DNA of 64,000 nucleotides from the NCBI RefSeq assembly GCF_023721415.1, contig NZ_JAMQVC010000002.1, positions 434,001 through 498,000 of the forward strand, in the 5' to 3' direction. The DNA is from Galbibacter mesophilus. GTDB lineage: Bacteria; Bacteroidota; Bacteroidia; Flavobacteriales; Flavobacteriaceae. Positions 8,244 through 22,200 of the stretch are shown piece after piece; within the stretch, counting starts at the first letter, position 1; the number at the start of each line of letters is the position of its first letter. Both the position numbers and the translations under genes were made by a program. Under the pieces are notes generated by a model that ran no database searches, was not told the DNA's origin, and was given only the letters and a program-made list of their open reading frames with translations.

Positions 8244-8921
8244 ATGAAACCTGTACAATTTTCACCATCCTTAATGTGTGTAGATTTTTTAAATCTATCC
8301 GAAGAGTTGGATTTAATGAAAAAGCATTCTATAGATTACCTGCATATGGATATTATGGATGGCAGTTATGTGCCCAATTTTACTTTAGGAACTGATTTTG
8401 CCTACGCAATGCATCAATATTCTAATATAACGTTGGATTTTCATTTAATGGTGGACAATGTAGATCGCTCTTTTGGTTTATTTGCGAAACACAAAGGAAG
8501 TATTATAACGATTCATCCTGAAACCTCCAAGCATCCAGTTAGAACGATCAACGGAATTAGAGAAATGGGTTGCAAACCTGGGATAGCGATAGATCCTGGC
8601 ATGTCCTTAAGTACGGTAGAACATTTATTACCGTTGGTAGATCTCGTATGTATTATGACGGTTAATCCCGGTTTTGCTGGACAAAAATTACTTCCGTTTT
8701 GTTTAGAGAAAATTAAGGACTTGGTAAAAATAAGAGATTCGAAAGGCTATTCGTTTAAGATAGAAGTGGATGGAAATGTAAGTTGGGAAAACATTCCAAC
8801 CATGATCAATTACGGGGCTGATGTTTTGGTGCTGGGAACTTCTTCAGTATTTAATAAAGAAATCTCTCGAGAAGAGGGTTACACCCAATTAAAAGAACTA
8901 ATTAAAAATAAAGATAAATAG
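8244..8921 (+). CDS. ribulose-phosphate 3-epimerase family protein (AlsE-like)
   Basis: Epimerase of 225 residues in the ribulose-phosphate 3-epimerase fold. The ATG at 8244 is chosen over 8187 because the family begins just before the FSPSLMC strand, and the extra 19 residues have no counterpart. Diagnostic segments are SPSLMCVDF, HMDIMDGSYVPNFT (metal ligands), DFHLMV, TIHPETSKH, MTVNPGFAGQ and EVDGNVSWENI with VLGTSSVFN. SPSLMC and HPET are closer to D-allulose-6-phosphate 3-epimerase than to housekeeping Rpe. It is the first gene of the plus-strand operon and lies one base before the next gene. It probably inverts C3 of a ketose phosphate made by the neighbouring dehydrogenases; the exact substrate is not known. 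Confidence 0.82.
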   Translation: MKPVQFSPSLMCVDFLNLSEELDLMKKHSIDYLHMDIMDGSYVPNFTLGTDFAYAMHQYSNITLDFHLMVDNVDRSFGLFAKHKGSIITIHPETSKHPVRTINGIREMGCKPGIAIDPGMSLSTVEHLLPLVDLVCIMTVNPGFAGQKLLPFCLEKIKDLVKIRDSKGYSFKIEVDGNVSWENIPTMINYGADVLVLGTSSVFNKEISREEGYTQLKELIKNKDK

Positions 8922-8922
8922 G

Positions 8923-10026
8923 ATGAAGGCCACTACCTACTTTTTGGACCAACCGGGAGGTGAATTTTCAGCAAAGGAAAATGAAATACCTACTTTAAAC
9001 GCAGGTGAAATATTAGTAAAAACAAAGCGTACATCCATTTGTAAATCAGATGTTATCATTTATAAAAAGGGATTGCAGCGAATTAAGCAGTGGCCCGCTG
9101 TGATACTTCATGAAGTATGTTGTGAAGTGGTGGCCGTTGACGAAAATGTTTCAAAATTTCAACCAGGTGATTTATTAGGAATAGGTTGTGATTTACCGTG
9201 TGGGGATAAAGACTGCATTTATTGTGGCGAAAATGGAACGGGAGATTGGACCAGTTGCCCTAATACCCATGCTACTGGACATGAATTTCCAGGGTTTGCA
9301 AGGACTCATGCCGTGTTACCTGATTGGTTTGTGCAATTAGGACCTATAAAAAAATTTCCAGAAAGGATACCCAAAAACTACATTTCTCAATTGGAGCCTT
9401 TAGCTTGTTGTTTAGAGGGAATGACTCGTGTAAATAATTGTATAACCGATAGGGTAGTAGTGCTAATTGGCGCCGGCTCCCAAAGTACTTATGCGCTTCA
9501 AGTGGCACAGGCAATGAAGGCCAGAAAAATAATTCTGGTTAATAGGGGAGAAGAACGGTTACAAAGAGTACTCGATGATTTTGGGGACGAAACTACGGTA
9601 GGACTTTTGTGGGATAATGATATTGAAGAAAAAATTTTTAAAGAGTGTAGACCTTTCAATGAACCCCACTTTATAATGATGAACGTGCCGCATGAAGCGG
9701 GTTACGAGCTCGCAACCAAGTTAATGGGGTACAATACCGTGTTGGATGCACACGCTGGGGTTAAAGGTCCGGAAGGAAAACCTGCTATTATGAGGAACGT
9801 GGATTTAAACAACGATATCCATTATAAATTACAATGTTACCAAGCCACACACGGCTCTTCCATGCATGGTATCAACTTAGCATATGAAATGTTGCTGAAT
9901 GATCAGTTGCCCAATCTGCATAAAATGACACGTCCGGACGAAATTTTTAAACAGAATCAAATAAAGGAAGCTATTTTAAGGGGAGATGATAAGGACAGCT
10001 TAAAAGTGATTATAGATTGGGATTAA
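8923..10026 (+). CDS. zinc-dependent MDR dehydrogenase, sorbose-1-phosphate-reductase-like
   Basis: Medium-chain dehydrogenase of 367 residues. Catalytic-zinc ligands are Cys40 (TSICKSD), His63/Glu64 (ILHEVCCEV) and the Glu of QLEPLACCLEG. A cysteine-rich lobe (DLPCGDKDCIYCGENG, then WTSC) shows that the structural zinc is kept, unlike the GatD-like neighbour. The nucleotide-binding segment is VVLIGAGSQSTYALQVAQAM. The gene starts one base after the epimerase stop (TAG G ATG), so the two are coupled. The long C-terminal half (HFIMMNVPHEAGYELA, then LQCYQATHGSSMHG) resembles L-sorbose-1-phosphate reductase-type MDRs, but I cannot name the substrate. Together the two operons provide two oxidoreductases, one epimerase and two isomerases. 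The 268 bp that follow hold no gene I can recognise. Confidence 0.75.
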   Translation: MKATTYFLDQPGGEFSAKENEIPTLNAGEILVKTKRTSICKSDVIIYKKGLQRIKQWPAVILHEVCCEVVAVDENVSKFQPGDLLGIGCDLPCGDKDCIYCGENGTGDWTSCPNTHATGHEFPGFARTHAVLPDWFVQLGPIKKFPERIPKNYISQLEPLACCLEGMTRVNNCITDRVVVLIGAGSQSTYALQVAQAMKARKIILVNRGEERLQRVLDDFGDETTVGLLWDNDIEEKIFKECRPFNEPHFIMMNVPHEAGYELATKLMGYNTVLDAHAGVKGPEGKPAIMRNVDLNNDIHYKLQCYQATHGSSMHGINLAYEMLLNDQLPNLHKMTRPDEIFKQNQIKEAILRGDDKDSLKVIIDWD

Positions 10027-10294
10027 AAATCCATAAATGAATGCGTTAAATTTAATTTACGATGTGGATTACTTTTAGTTTATAGATTTACTGCAACGAA
10101 TTTTTTTTCATATAAAATTCTTATTGAGAACAGGTTGGGACAGGAAAATATAAAAATATTTACTATATTTAGAATAATATTTCTTGATTTAACTTATTGA
10201 TAGCACTAAACTTATAGATATTTCTTCAGAATTTTGAAAAGCTGTGGGAATGATTTTTAAGAGGCTCAGGGTGTACCCTTAGAAAAAAAATTGT

Positions 10295-13200
10295 ATGAGA
10301 GGAGTTTTACTTTTAAGTATCCTCCCAAGCCTTCTCGTATGCTTTTTCTTCCCCCAAAAAAGTGATGCAAAAACTATTGAAAGTGATTTGTCTACTTCGG
10401 TCAATATTTATATTGATTCTGCTGTAGAGGATGCTCACGTCTTTGATGTTCCCGTAAAATATGATTCAGTATTTCAATTTTTCTCCCACGGAAAACCTGG
10501 GTATCTATATATAAACGGTAATTGGTTAAATAAATATGAAATTGCGGAATTCCTAAGAAATAATATACTCTTAGAGCCTGAAGAAATTAAGCACATTAAC
10601 TTCTACGGATGTGAATTTGCCGAAGGAACGATAGGAAAGGAAGCCGTGGAGTATTTGGAAAATCAACTAAATGTTTCCATAGCTGCTTCTAATGATATTA
10701 CTGGGAAAAGAGGAGATTGGGATTTAGAAGTTGGAGAAAGTAGAGGTTTTTTGAGCTTTCCAGATTATCCGTTTTCTTTACAAACCGGCCCCAATGACGA
10801 TTTCGATGGCGATGGTATTGCTAATATAAATGATATAGATGACGATAATGATGGAGTGCCAGATTTAGATGAGCAGTCTTGCGCGCAGCCTTTGTTTGAC
10901 TTTACAGTACAAAATAATCTTAATGGGGTTACAACTCCTTTATTAACGGAATCGGGAGCCACAGTAACAACCTCGGCATCTGGTAATGTCTTTCCTTTAA
11001 ATGGTGCGCAAATGGGACCGCAAACCCAATATGGACTTTCCTCTAACGGGGATGTAGTTACACTTAGGTCAAATACGCAAGCTAGTGCTGCGGCTCCCGC
11101 AATTGCTACAATGAACTTTTCTCAACCAGTCAGCAATTTTGAATTTACCATTTGGAATATTACCAGAGCTGGAATTATCCCTACGGATGAAAATGTAAGA
11201 GTTACCGCATTTTATCAAGGTGTGCAAGTGCCTTTAACATCGCAAACCACTGGAAGTCAAGTTTCATACAATGCAACCACACGGTTTTTCTCCAGTAGTT
11301 CAGCAAATACAAATTTGGCCAATTCAACTGCAAGTCTATTTTATCGTTCGCAAATCGATCAATTAGTTTTCGAGTATCATGCTCAAGGAAGAAATACAAT
11401 AACAGATGCCAATGGAATTAATATTTTCTTTGGTGATGAATCTGGATGTACAGACTTGGACACCGACAACGATGGTAATCCCAACCGCTTAGACCTCGAC
11501 AGCGACAACGATGGCTGTAGCGATGCTTTTGAAGCAGGAGCTACAACGGACTTAACTACGGATTTTCAGTTTCCCACAACGGGAGTTGGCGTAAACGGAC
11601 TTCCAAATGTGGTTGAAACTGCACCGGATTCAGGTACAATTAACTATGTATCAACTTACCAAAGTTATGCAGTAAATCCATTTTTTGAAATTTGCAATGA
11701 CTTTGATAACGATGGTATTGCAGATTTTATAGATATAGATGATGACAACGATGGTGTGCCAGACGTGAAAGAGTGTACCGAATATATTACGGTAGATGCA
11801 GATCTACTTAATTTAATGAACAATATTAATTTCACGCCAGGAGAGTCTACTTTATTTACTAATGTTGGGGGCGTAAATGGCTTTGATGTCTTGGTAGAGC
11901 CGGAGGGAAATTTCTTTTTCCCACCAGAATTTCAAACGGATGGACAATTCACAAATTTCTTAACCACTTTCAATGGAGCAACCAATTCGTACACTATTTC
12001 CTTCGTAGGTTCTGTACTGCCAGGTACTATTTCTATTGTTTCTGAAAGTAATTTATTCAGCAGAAATACTGCAGGTAATAGTATAAACGAGCAGATGGTT
12101 ATCGAAGTTACAGGGGATGGTCCTATTTTTAGTGAGGCTTTACCTTTTGCAAATGTATGCGGTATAGGGAGCTTTAGGCAACCAAATGTAAATGTGAATG
12201 CAACACAAGATGTTCATACTTATATTATGCCAAGACCAGGTTCTGGCGGGTTCAATTCATGCGGATTTCGAAGTGAGTTTGAAGTAGCTTCGGGAGCAAC
12301 AAGCATTAAAATCACCTATACTTTGCCTTTCGGCCAAGGGGGGGATGCCAATACCGTTAACCCATTTAGAATTGCCTTGGCCATGTGTTATAGCGATACG
12401 GATGGGGATGGAATTCAGGATAAATTCGACCTCGATAGCGATGGTGATGGCTGTAGTGATGCTTTAGAGTCTGGAGCAACTACAAATACAACCACCGATT
12501 ATCAATTTCCAAATATCGATAGTAACGGAGATGGCCTTGTGGATGCCGTTGATACAAATAGTGACGGGCAAGTAGATTATCCTTCAACTTATTTTCAATA
12601 TGCCTTAGACAATAAAACAGGATACTGCATTGATTCTGATAGTGATGGGATACTTGATATAACGGATTTAGATGATGATAATGACGGTGTTTTGGATGTT
12701 CAGGAAAGCTGTTCGGATGGACTTTCTTTAGGCACGCCTTTTACCGATATTTCCCAAGCAAGTGGAATAACTTCCCCAGGAATTTATTTTTTCCGTCTTA
12801 ATGGAAATGAATTTTCCACATTTGTCGATGAAAATGGATATGTTAAAATAGCAGTTGACTACGGATATGGTGTAGGTACTCTTCCACAAGGAAATTCTAT
12901 AAATAATCTTGAAAGGGGAATTTTAAACCCTCAAATTTTAGCATCCCTAACAGGGATAGAAGAAGTACGAATTAACGATAGTGGAGGTTTTTTGGATGCT
13001 ATTACTACTGAAGCAGCCATAATTGATAGATTGGTGAACAACCAAACATTACATATCGGACAGGCCACCAATGGAATTAATAATAATTGGACAGGTTCGA
13101 ATGCTCAAGTAATTACGGTAAATGCATCCAGTAATACCCCTGTTAATCAAAGAGAATTACACCAAACCATTATTCATACTTCAGGCAATGCTAATGGAAT

Positions 13201-16200
13201 GTTGTGGAAACCAATTACAAATAGTCAAGCCGTTGAAAACTCAAATACGGAGATAGCCTATAATGATTATATGAGCTTATGGGTGAAAGGAGGAAGCCCC
13301 GTCTTTGGTGTAGGAAACGGAAATTGTGATATTGATAACGATGGTTTATTAAATCATTTGGATCCCGATGCAGATGGAGACGGCTGCAGTGATGCTATTG
13401 AAGCTGGTGCTACCACGAATCTCACACCAGAATTTATTTTTGATATCGCTGGTGGAGCCAGTACTGATGTTAATGGGAATGGTCTTGCTGATGAAGTGGA
13501 AGAGGGAACAAGTGGCAATCTAAACTATATTAGTACGTTTACCCAGTTTGGACTTGACGCAAATATTGGCATTTGCTTGGATTTTGATGGGGATGGAATA
13601 CTGGACTTTATAGATATTGATGATGACAATGACGGAGTTTTAGATAAAGAAGAAGCTTGCCCAGATGGATTAACAAAAGACACCCCTTTTATTAACATAA
13701 GCCAGGCGAGGAGTGTTACTGCAGAAGGGATTTATTATTTTGAAATCAATGGAAATGCTTTTTCAACGTTTGTAGATTCTAATGGTTTTATTCAGATAGC
13801 TAGAGATTTCGGTAATGGTGTAGGGTCTTTGCCACAAGGTACTTCTTTAAATAGAATTGATAGAGGTATTTTAAATCCGATAACCTTAGCTAGTTTAGAG
13901 AATATAGAAGAAGTAAGAATCTCTGATAATGTCGGATTTCTAGACGCTACAACCAATAATCAAGTAATTATAGATCGAGTAAATTCCAATACCACATTTC
14001 AAGTAGGAAATAACAATGCAGCAAATGATGATTGGGTTGGAGATAATGCTCAGTGGTTAACTGCAAATGGAACATCCGCTCAGAACCCAACAAATCTAGA
14101 CGCCCGTGTTTTTCATACCGTTGGTAACGTTAATGGGTTCCATTGGATTCCATCAACAAACTTTCAAAGATATACCTTTAATTCTGGAGAAATACCAGAC
14201 GATCGCTCATTAATTATATGGGTTAGAGGCCTTGAGTTGAGTACTGCAACCATTGCATGCGATTTGGATGGAGATGGGGTTTTAAACCAGTTCGACCTTG
14301 ATAGTGATGGTGATGGCTGTTCTGATGCTTTTGAATCTGGGGCAACTACGAACGACAGTCCAGATTTCCAGTTTCCAAGTACAGCTGTTGGCACTAACGG
14401 ACTTGCGAATACTTTGGAAACAGTAAGTGATTCCGGAGAAATTAATTACACCTCTACCTATTTAGAGTATGGTGTAAATACTTCGATCGATGCTTGTTTA
14501 GATACAGATGCCGATGGAATAAGGGATGTGGCCGATTTAGATGATGATAATGACGGTATTTTGGATACCGAAGAATGTACTCCCGTAACTATATCTAGAG
14601 CCATAGAAAACATTACCTCTAGTGATAGTCCCAATCAAATAATAGTCACCAATGTTAGAGGTTATGGGTTTGATATCGTGGCGACCTCAACGGGAACATC
14701 TGGTTTTCTTAATAATGCTGATGATAATCAGTTTGGTATAGGTGATGCTTCTAACATTAATAGTCCAAGTATTATTTCATCGTCCCTACCAAATGCCCTG
14801 CGAAGATCTAATGTTACTTTCGAGTTCTTTGAAACAGGAACGAATAACCCGGTGGTCGTGGATTTTTTCGAACTAACCTTATACGATCTGGACGTTACGG
14901 AAACTACGGGTAACTTTTCCGTAGCACCTAACGAAATAATAGAACCACCTGTTGAAAGTAATTATACCATTTCCACAGACCCAATCAATGGAATTTACAT
15001 AACAACTGGTAATGGAAACGATTTTGACACCAATGGTCCAAATTCATTCTCTAGATTTGGGTTGGTATTCGAGAATATTTCATCCATTTCCTTCACTGCT
15101 GAAAGATACATATCAGGTGGTAATTTAGGGGTAGGAATTCAAGATCTTACTGTACTTTCTAGACCTTTAATGTGCGATGAAGACCAAGATGGAATTTTTA
15201 ATCAAGTAGATTTAGATAGCGATGGGGATGGTTGTAGCGATGCTTTTGAAGGTGATGGAGGTTTTGTAGGAAATGATTTAACCACATCAAACATCGACGG
15301 AGGTAATTCTGGGGACGAGTTTAATGGCTACGGAGCACCGGTAGAATTAAATTTGGGAAATGATGTGGATACAAATCCAACGAGTCCAAGTTATGGAGTT
15401 CCAATCATTGCTGGTGCTGGTCAAAATATAGGTAATGCCCAAACGTTGGATCCAGACGCTGATAGCGACGGAATAGGGGATACTTGCGATTGTTTTGATA
15501 ATACGTTAACAGATACCGATGGGGATGGTGTTCCAGATGAAGATGATGTAGATAGCGATAATGATGGTATTTTTGATGCCGTTGAAGGCGATGAAACCGT
15601 AGATACCGATAGCGATGGAATTCCTGATTATTTAGATCTAGATAGCGACAATGATGGAATTCCTGATACGATTGAAGCGCTAGGGGATAATTCAATTATT
15701 GATTGTAGTTATAGCGATGGTGATGTAATCGATCCCACTACTTTATGTGAAACAGGAGAATCAAGCGCTGGCGAAATAACACCTATTGATACTGATGGCG
15801 ATACAATACCAGATTATTTAGATTTAGATAGTGATGGCGATACCTGTCCGGATGGTTTAGAGGCCGAATATGCGGAAGTGAATGTAAATACCGTGGATTT
15901 TTCTACGGTAACCACCGCAGATGTGGATCCAGATGGACTAGTTACTGCAATTGGTTGTAATCCACCAAGTACCAATGAATGGATTGATAATAGTATTTCG
16001 GATGCTTGTTGCGAAATCGATGAAACTACTTTGATAGCAACGCCGTTCGCCCCATCAACTTGTTCACCCGCTAATGATGGATTTATAACTGTTAACGGTG
16101 GAAATTTATTACCAAGTACTAATTATTTGGTTTCCTATTTACAAAATGGTGCCGCAGTTACCAATGTTAGTATTCCCACTCAGATTGATGGAAGTTTAAC

Positions 16201-19200
16201 TATAAATGGGTTAATCCCCGCGCAATATGCAGATATCACTATCACTTCGGTTCAGTATCCTACAATTTGTAGCGGAACCGTACCTGTCGTTCTAACAGTA
16301 GTTCCCGAATACATTTCCGATTTAAATGCAGTGGTGACATCCACTACGGACGTTACTTGTTTTGGTGAAGCCAATGGCGCTATTAATATTTCTGCAACGG
16401 GTGAAAATGGAAATTTTCAATACTCCTGGATTGCTAGTAATGGTGGTGTTGTTCCGGCAGGACAAGAAACTAATGAAGATTTAACAGGACTTGTCGCTGG
16501 AAACTATTTTGTAACTATAACCGATCTTGATACCCAATGTGTTGAAACGCTCACAAATATTACCATAAATGAACCGACTGCCGCCGTTTCAGGAACTTTT
16601 ACACAAACCAATGTTCTTTGTAATGGTGATAATTCCGGAGCTATTAACTTAACGCCTGCTGGAGGGACATCTCCTTATACCTATGCTTGGACAACAACAG
16701 ATGGCATCATTCCAGTTGGTCAAGAAGATAATCAGGATATTTCCAACCTTACTGCAGGAACGTATTCCGTAGTAATAACCGATGCGAATGGCTGTACCAA
16801 TCCTACACCTATTTCGGTAACAATAACTGAACCTGCGGCAGTAGTTTCAGGATCAACAACTTCGACTGATGTTTTGTGTAATGGCGATTCCACTGGATCC
16901 ATAGACCTTACTCCTGCTGGTGGAGTAGCTCCTTACACGTTTGCGTGGAATACTACAAATGGAACTATTCCCGCAGGACAAAATACAAATGAAGATTTAA
17001 CGGGATTGGTAGCCGGAACCTACACCGTGGTAATAACAGATTCTAATGGATGTACTAATCCAAACGCTATTAGTGTTCAGGTTTCTGAACCTAGCAACCC
17101 GATTACATCAACGATTAGCCAAACAAATGTTGCTTGTTTTGGGGATTCAACGGGAGCAATAAATATTACGCCTTCGGGTGGAACTGCTCCTTATACTTTT
17201 GCTTGGTCGTCACCTTCCGGAGCAGATATTACAGGTCAGGAAACCAATGAAGACTTAACAGGACTTGCGGCTGGAACCTATTCTGTAACTATTATCGATG
17301 CCAATGGTTGTACTTTTACGCCGAATGATATTATAATTACACAACCCGCTGCTCCTGTTTCTGCAACGGTTACCGCAACAGATGTTTTATGTAATGGAGA
17401 CGCTAGCGGATCTATTGATTTATCACCCACGGGAGGCACGGCGCCTTACACATATCTGTGGACAACTACCAATGGTAACATTCCTAATGGATTGGAAGTA
17501 ACGGAAGATCCTACTAACCTAACGGCAGGAAGCTATTCGGTAACAATTACGGATGCAAACGGTTGTACAAATCTAAATCCAATTGGTGTTACGATTGCTG
17601 AACCAACATCGGTGGTTTCTGGGACTTTAACACCTGTTAATCTTACCTGTAATGGAGATTTCAGTGGATCGATTGATGCTACACCATCAGGAGGAACTGG
17701 CGGCTATACTTTTTTATGGACGGCTTCAAATGGAGGTATAATTCCGACCGGACAGGAAACTAATGAAGATTTAAGCGGACTTTCAGCCGGGACTTATTCC
17801 GTAGTAATTACCGACGCCAATGGCTGTACCAATCCAATTGCATTAAGCACCACCCTTACCGAACCTGATGTAATTATGCTGACTGAAACGATTTCAGCAA
17901 AACAAAATGTTACTTGTATCGATCAAAATATCGGCGCATTTACTGTCGTAGCTGAAGGAGGATCCGAAAGTGGATTTGTTTACGAACTAAACACTGGGGC
18001 AAGTAATACCACGGGCGTGTTTACTGGCTTAGCGGCAGGAGATTATACTGTTACGGTTACAGATGATCAAGGTTGTACAGCGCCCAATCCACTTGTTATA
18101 ACCGTACAAAATTTCTGTATTGAGGCCACCAAAACACAAACTATAGCAGACACCGACGGTAGTGGAACAACCAATCCTAGCGATGTAGTTATATATTCCA
18201 TTTTGGTCACTAACAATGGTGAAGAAACACTTACAGGTGTTGCCGTGACCGACGTTCTTACAGACGCTTTAGGGAATACATTAAGCTTGGATAGTGGTCC
18301 GACTTACGTTGCTGGAAGTGCCACGCTCGGTAGTCCGCAGGGAACGCTACAAGTAAACGAATCTGCAACTTACACAGCTAGCTATACGCTTAGCCAAAGT
18401 GATATAGATGCCGGCGGAATTAGTAACTCTGCTACGGCAACTGGAAATGGAATTGATGTTCCCCAAGTTTCGGATGTGTCCGATAACGGAAATGATGCGG
18501 ATGGAAACACCACAGACGACCCAACGGATTTTGATATTACGGAAGCTCCGGAAATTGAACTAGTAAAACTAGCGGCAGTAAGCGATGAAGACAATAGCAA
18601 TACCAATAATGCAGGAGATATTGTTACATTCACTTTTACGCTTGAAAATACTGGAAATGTAACCGTTTCTAACCTATTAATTTCTGACGATTTAACAGAT
18701 GCTGAAGGAAATACGTTAAGTCTGTCAACCCCGATTTCCTTTGTAAGTGCTACCGGAAATGGCACGGCAACGAGTTTGGCTCCGTTGGAAATTGCAACTT
18801 ATACAGCAACTTATACCCTTACGCAAGCGGATGTAGATGCTGGAGGAATAAGTAATACGGCAACAGCAAGCGGTATTACCGAACAAGGAACCAATGTTTC
18901 CGATGTTTCTGATGATGGTGTGGCTGGAAATGGCGACGACAATCCGACCGAAATTTTAATTACCGAAGATCCATCTTTAACGTTGATAAAAACAGCGGGC
19001 AATGTAGTGGATTTAGATAGCAGTGGAGACGATACTGCCGGCGACCGAATTACATATACTTTCAGCATAGAAAACACGGGGAATGTAACAATCGATGGAT
19101 TGGTTTTAACGGATAATTTTCTTCCAGCCTCCACAAATCTAACTTTACCGGATACTTCCATAGCGCCAGGTGAAATCATCAATTTTTCAGCAAATTATAT

Positions 19201-22200
19201 TTTAGTCCAAACAGATATAAATACGGGGAATGTAACCAATTCAGCCACTATTTCAGGGAATGATCCAGATGGTAATGTGGTTACAGATGTTTCTGATAAT
19301 GGTGATGAAGTCGCTGATGATGACAACGACGGTAATCCTGAAAACGATCCTACTATTGTTGACTTAACAACGATTGCTGAAATTGAATTGGTGAAAATAG
19401 GGGTGTTTAATGATGAAAATGGGGATGGTTTTGCCCAACAGGGGGAAACAATTACGTATTCTTTTACGGTTACCAATACTGGAAATATTGCGGTTGAAAA
19501 TGTAACTGTCGATGATCCCGCGTTAGGAGTTACTGCATTGGCAACAACGCCAACGAATTTACCGATAGGCGTTTCGGGAACCATTCCAGATCAAACGTAT
19601 ACCATTCAACAGGCTGATATCGATGCAGGTTTGTTTTCGAATACGGCAACTGCAACAGGGGAACGCAGTGATGACGGAACGGATGTTAGCGATACATCCG
19701 ATGATGGGAATCCAACCAACGGTCCAGATAATCCTACGGTTGTTGAATTTGATCAAAATGCCGAATTATCCCTTATTAAACAAGGCGTTTATAGCGACGA
19801 TAATGGCGACGGACTTGTAAATGTGGGAGATATAATTACATACACATTCACGGTGGAAAATACAGGAAATGTAACCGTTGATAATACTTCTATTGATGAT
19901 GCCAGAATTGGAATTACCGACGAACCAATTTATACAGATGCCACCGAAACTACAGTAGTTACATCTTTGGCTCCTTCGGAAACAGCTGTTTCTGTAGTGG
20001 TTTATACTATCACCTTAGCTGATGTAAACGATGGAAATGTTACCAATACGGCCTTGGCAACAGGTCAAGATCCGGAAGGGGATGATGTTACCGCAACTTC
20101 CGATAACGGTACAGGAACGGGAGCAACTATTGTTGATTTACCTAAGAATCCAATTCTCGAGCTTACAAAAACGGCGGTGTTGGCAGACACCAATGGAAGC
20201 GGATCAAATGATGCAGGCGATGTTATAACCTATACATTTTCCGTAGAAAATACAGGAAATGTAACTGTTAACACACTCCGCATTAACGACCCAACTTTAG
20301 GAATCACGAATCTGGGTGTAATTCCAGCAGCCTTAGCGCCCGGAGCAACAGGAAGTGTTACAAGTGATTACACCATAACCCAAGCAGATGTGAACGCTGG
20401 CGGGATTACAAATACAGCCACCGTTGGTGGTTTAGATCCCGACGGAGTAGGCGTAAGCGATGTTTCGGATAACGGTACAGGCGCTGGAGATGATCCTACG
20501 GTCACCCCGCTAACAAAAGACCCGAGTATTGAAGTATCAAAGATTCAAAATGTGGTCGATTCCAATGGGGATGGAATTACAGGAGGGCTTTCAGACGTAG
20601 TTACCTATACAATTACGGTTACCAATACGGGAAATGTCACACTTACCAATGTTTCCGTAGTCGATATGTTTACAGCTGCAGATGGTACGATTTTAAATTT
20701 AGATAGTGGTCCGTCTTTTGTAAGTGCCTCATCCGATAATGTGGAAGGCATTTTGCAACCTTCAGAAATAGCAATCTATACCGCAGCTTATACCATTCAG
20801 CAAATTGCAATTGATGGTGGCGGACTAAACAATGAGGTGACAGCCACGGGAGAAGATCCGGAGAATGTTGAGGTAAGCGACACCTTAGATACGCCAACAG
20901 TTTTTACCATAACGGAAACACCTTCAGTAGTGGCAATAAAAACAGCTTCCATTAATGACGTAGATAACAGTGGAACAAACAATGCTGGTGATATAATAAC
21001 GTACACGATAACCGTTGAAAATACAGGGAATGTGACCTTGAATTCAGTGAGTCTAACTGAAACTTTTACGGATGCTGACGGTAATGCATTAACCTTGGAT
21101 GGCGGCCCAACTTTTGTGAGTGCTTCCGAAGGAAGTTCTGCAGGGAGCTTGCAAGTAGGTGAAATTGCTACATACACGGCTAATTATACGTTAACGCAAG
21201 ATGATATCAATGTTGGGGGTGTCCTAAATTCTGTTTTAGCAGAAGGAACGAGTCCGGCGGGAACGGTTGTGGATGATATTTCTGATGATGGTGATACCGG
21301 AACTGGTGATACCGGAGAAGACCCAACGACAACTGAAATTCCGAAAGATGCAGGGCTAACATTGATAAAAAGAATAACCAACATTGCAGATACAGATGGC
21401 AGCGGCGATAATAATATTGGTGATGTTGTAACGTATAATTTTACGATTGAAAATACAGGAAATGTTACGGTGAACGGAATTACCTTAACAGATAACTTCC
21501 TGCCAGGAACGACCGATTTAACCGTTACTCCAAATTCTTTAGAGCCTGGAGAAACGGCAACGGTTGTTGCTCAATACGCGCTAACACAAGGCGATGTGGA
21601 TGCCGGACAAATTACGAATTCGGCTTCTGTGGAGGGAACTGATCCCGATGGAGATATTGTTTCTGATGTTTCCGATGATGGAAATCCAGCAGATTCAGAC
21701 CTTGATCCAGATACCGACGGAACAAATGATCCAACTTTTTCAAATTTAACTACGGAAGCTACTGTAGAACTTATAAAAACAGCTGTATTTAATGATGAAA
21801 ACGGAAATAACCGAGCAGATGTAAACGAAACGATTACCTATAGTTTTGAAATAATCAATACAGGAAATATAACGTTAGAGAATATTACTTTAGATGATGT
21901 TCCGCTAGGATTAACCGATGTAGCCGTTTCTCCAGCTTCCTTAGGGCCTAATCAGTCGGGTGCAGCACCCAACGCGGATTATGTTATTACCCAAGCAGAT
22001 ATAAATAATGGTTCGGTAAGTAATACGGCTACGGCATTTGGTGATCGTGTGGATGACGGACAAGAGGTTTCTGATATTTCTTCGGATGATAATCCAGCCT
22101 CCGGTCCCGATGAACCCACTGTAACTGAATTTAATCAGGAAGGTGAAATTTCATTATTGAAAGAAGGTACTTATGAAGACACAAACAATGATGGAGTTGT

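Noticed and set aside
8923-10026. This MDR enzyme as the missing fructuronate reductase
   Set aside because: UxuB is a mannitol-dehydrogenase-type long-chain enzyme. This protein is a zinc MDR in a separate operon without the LacI palindrome.
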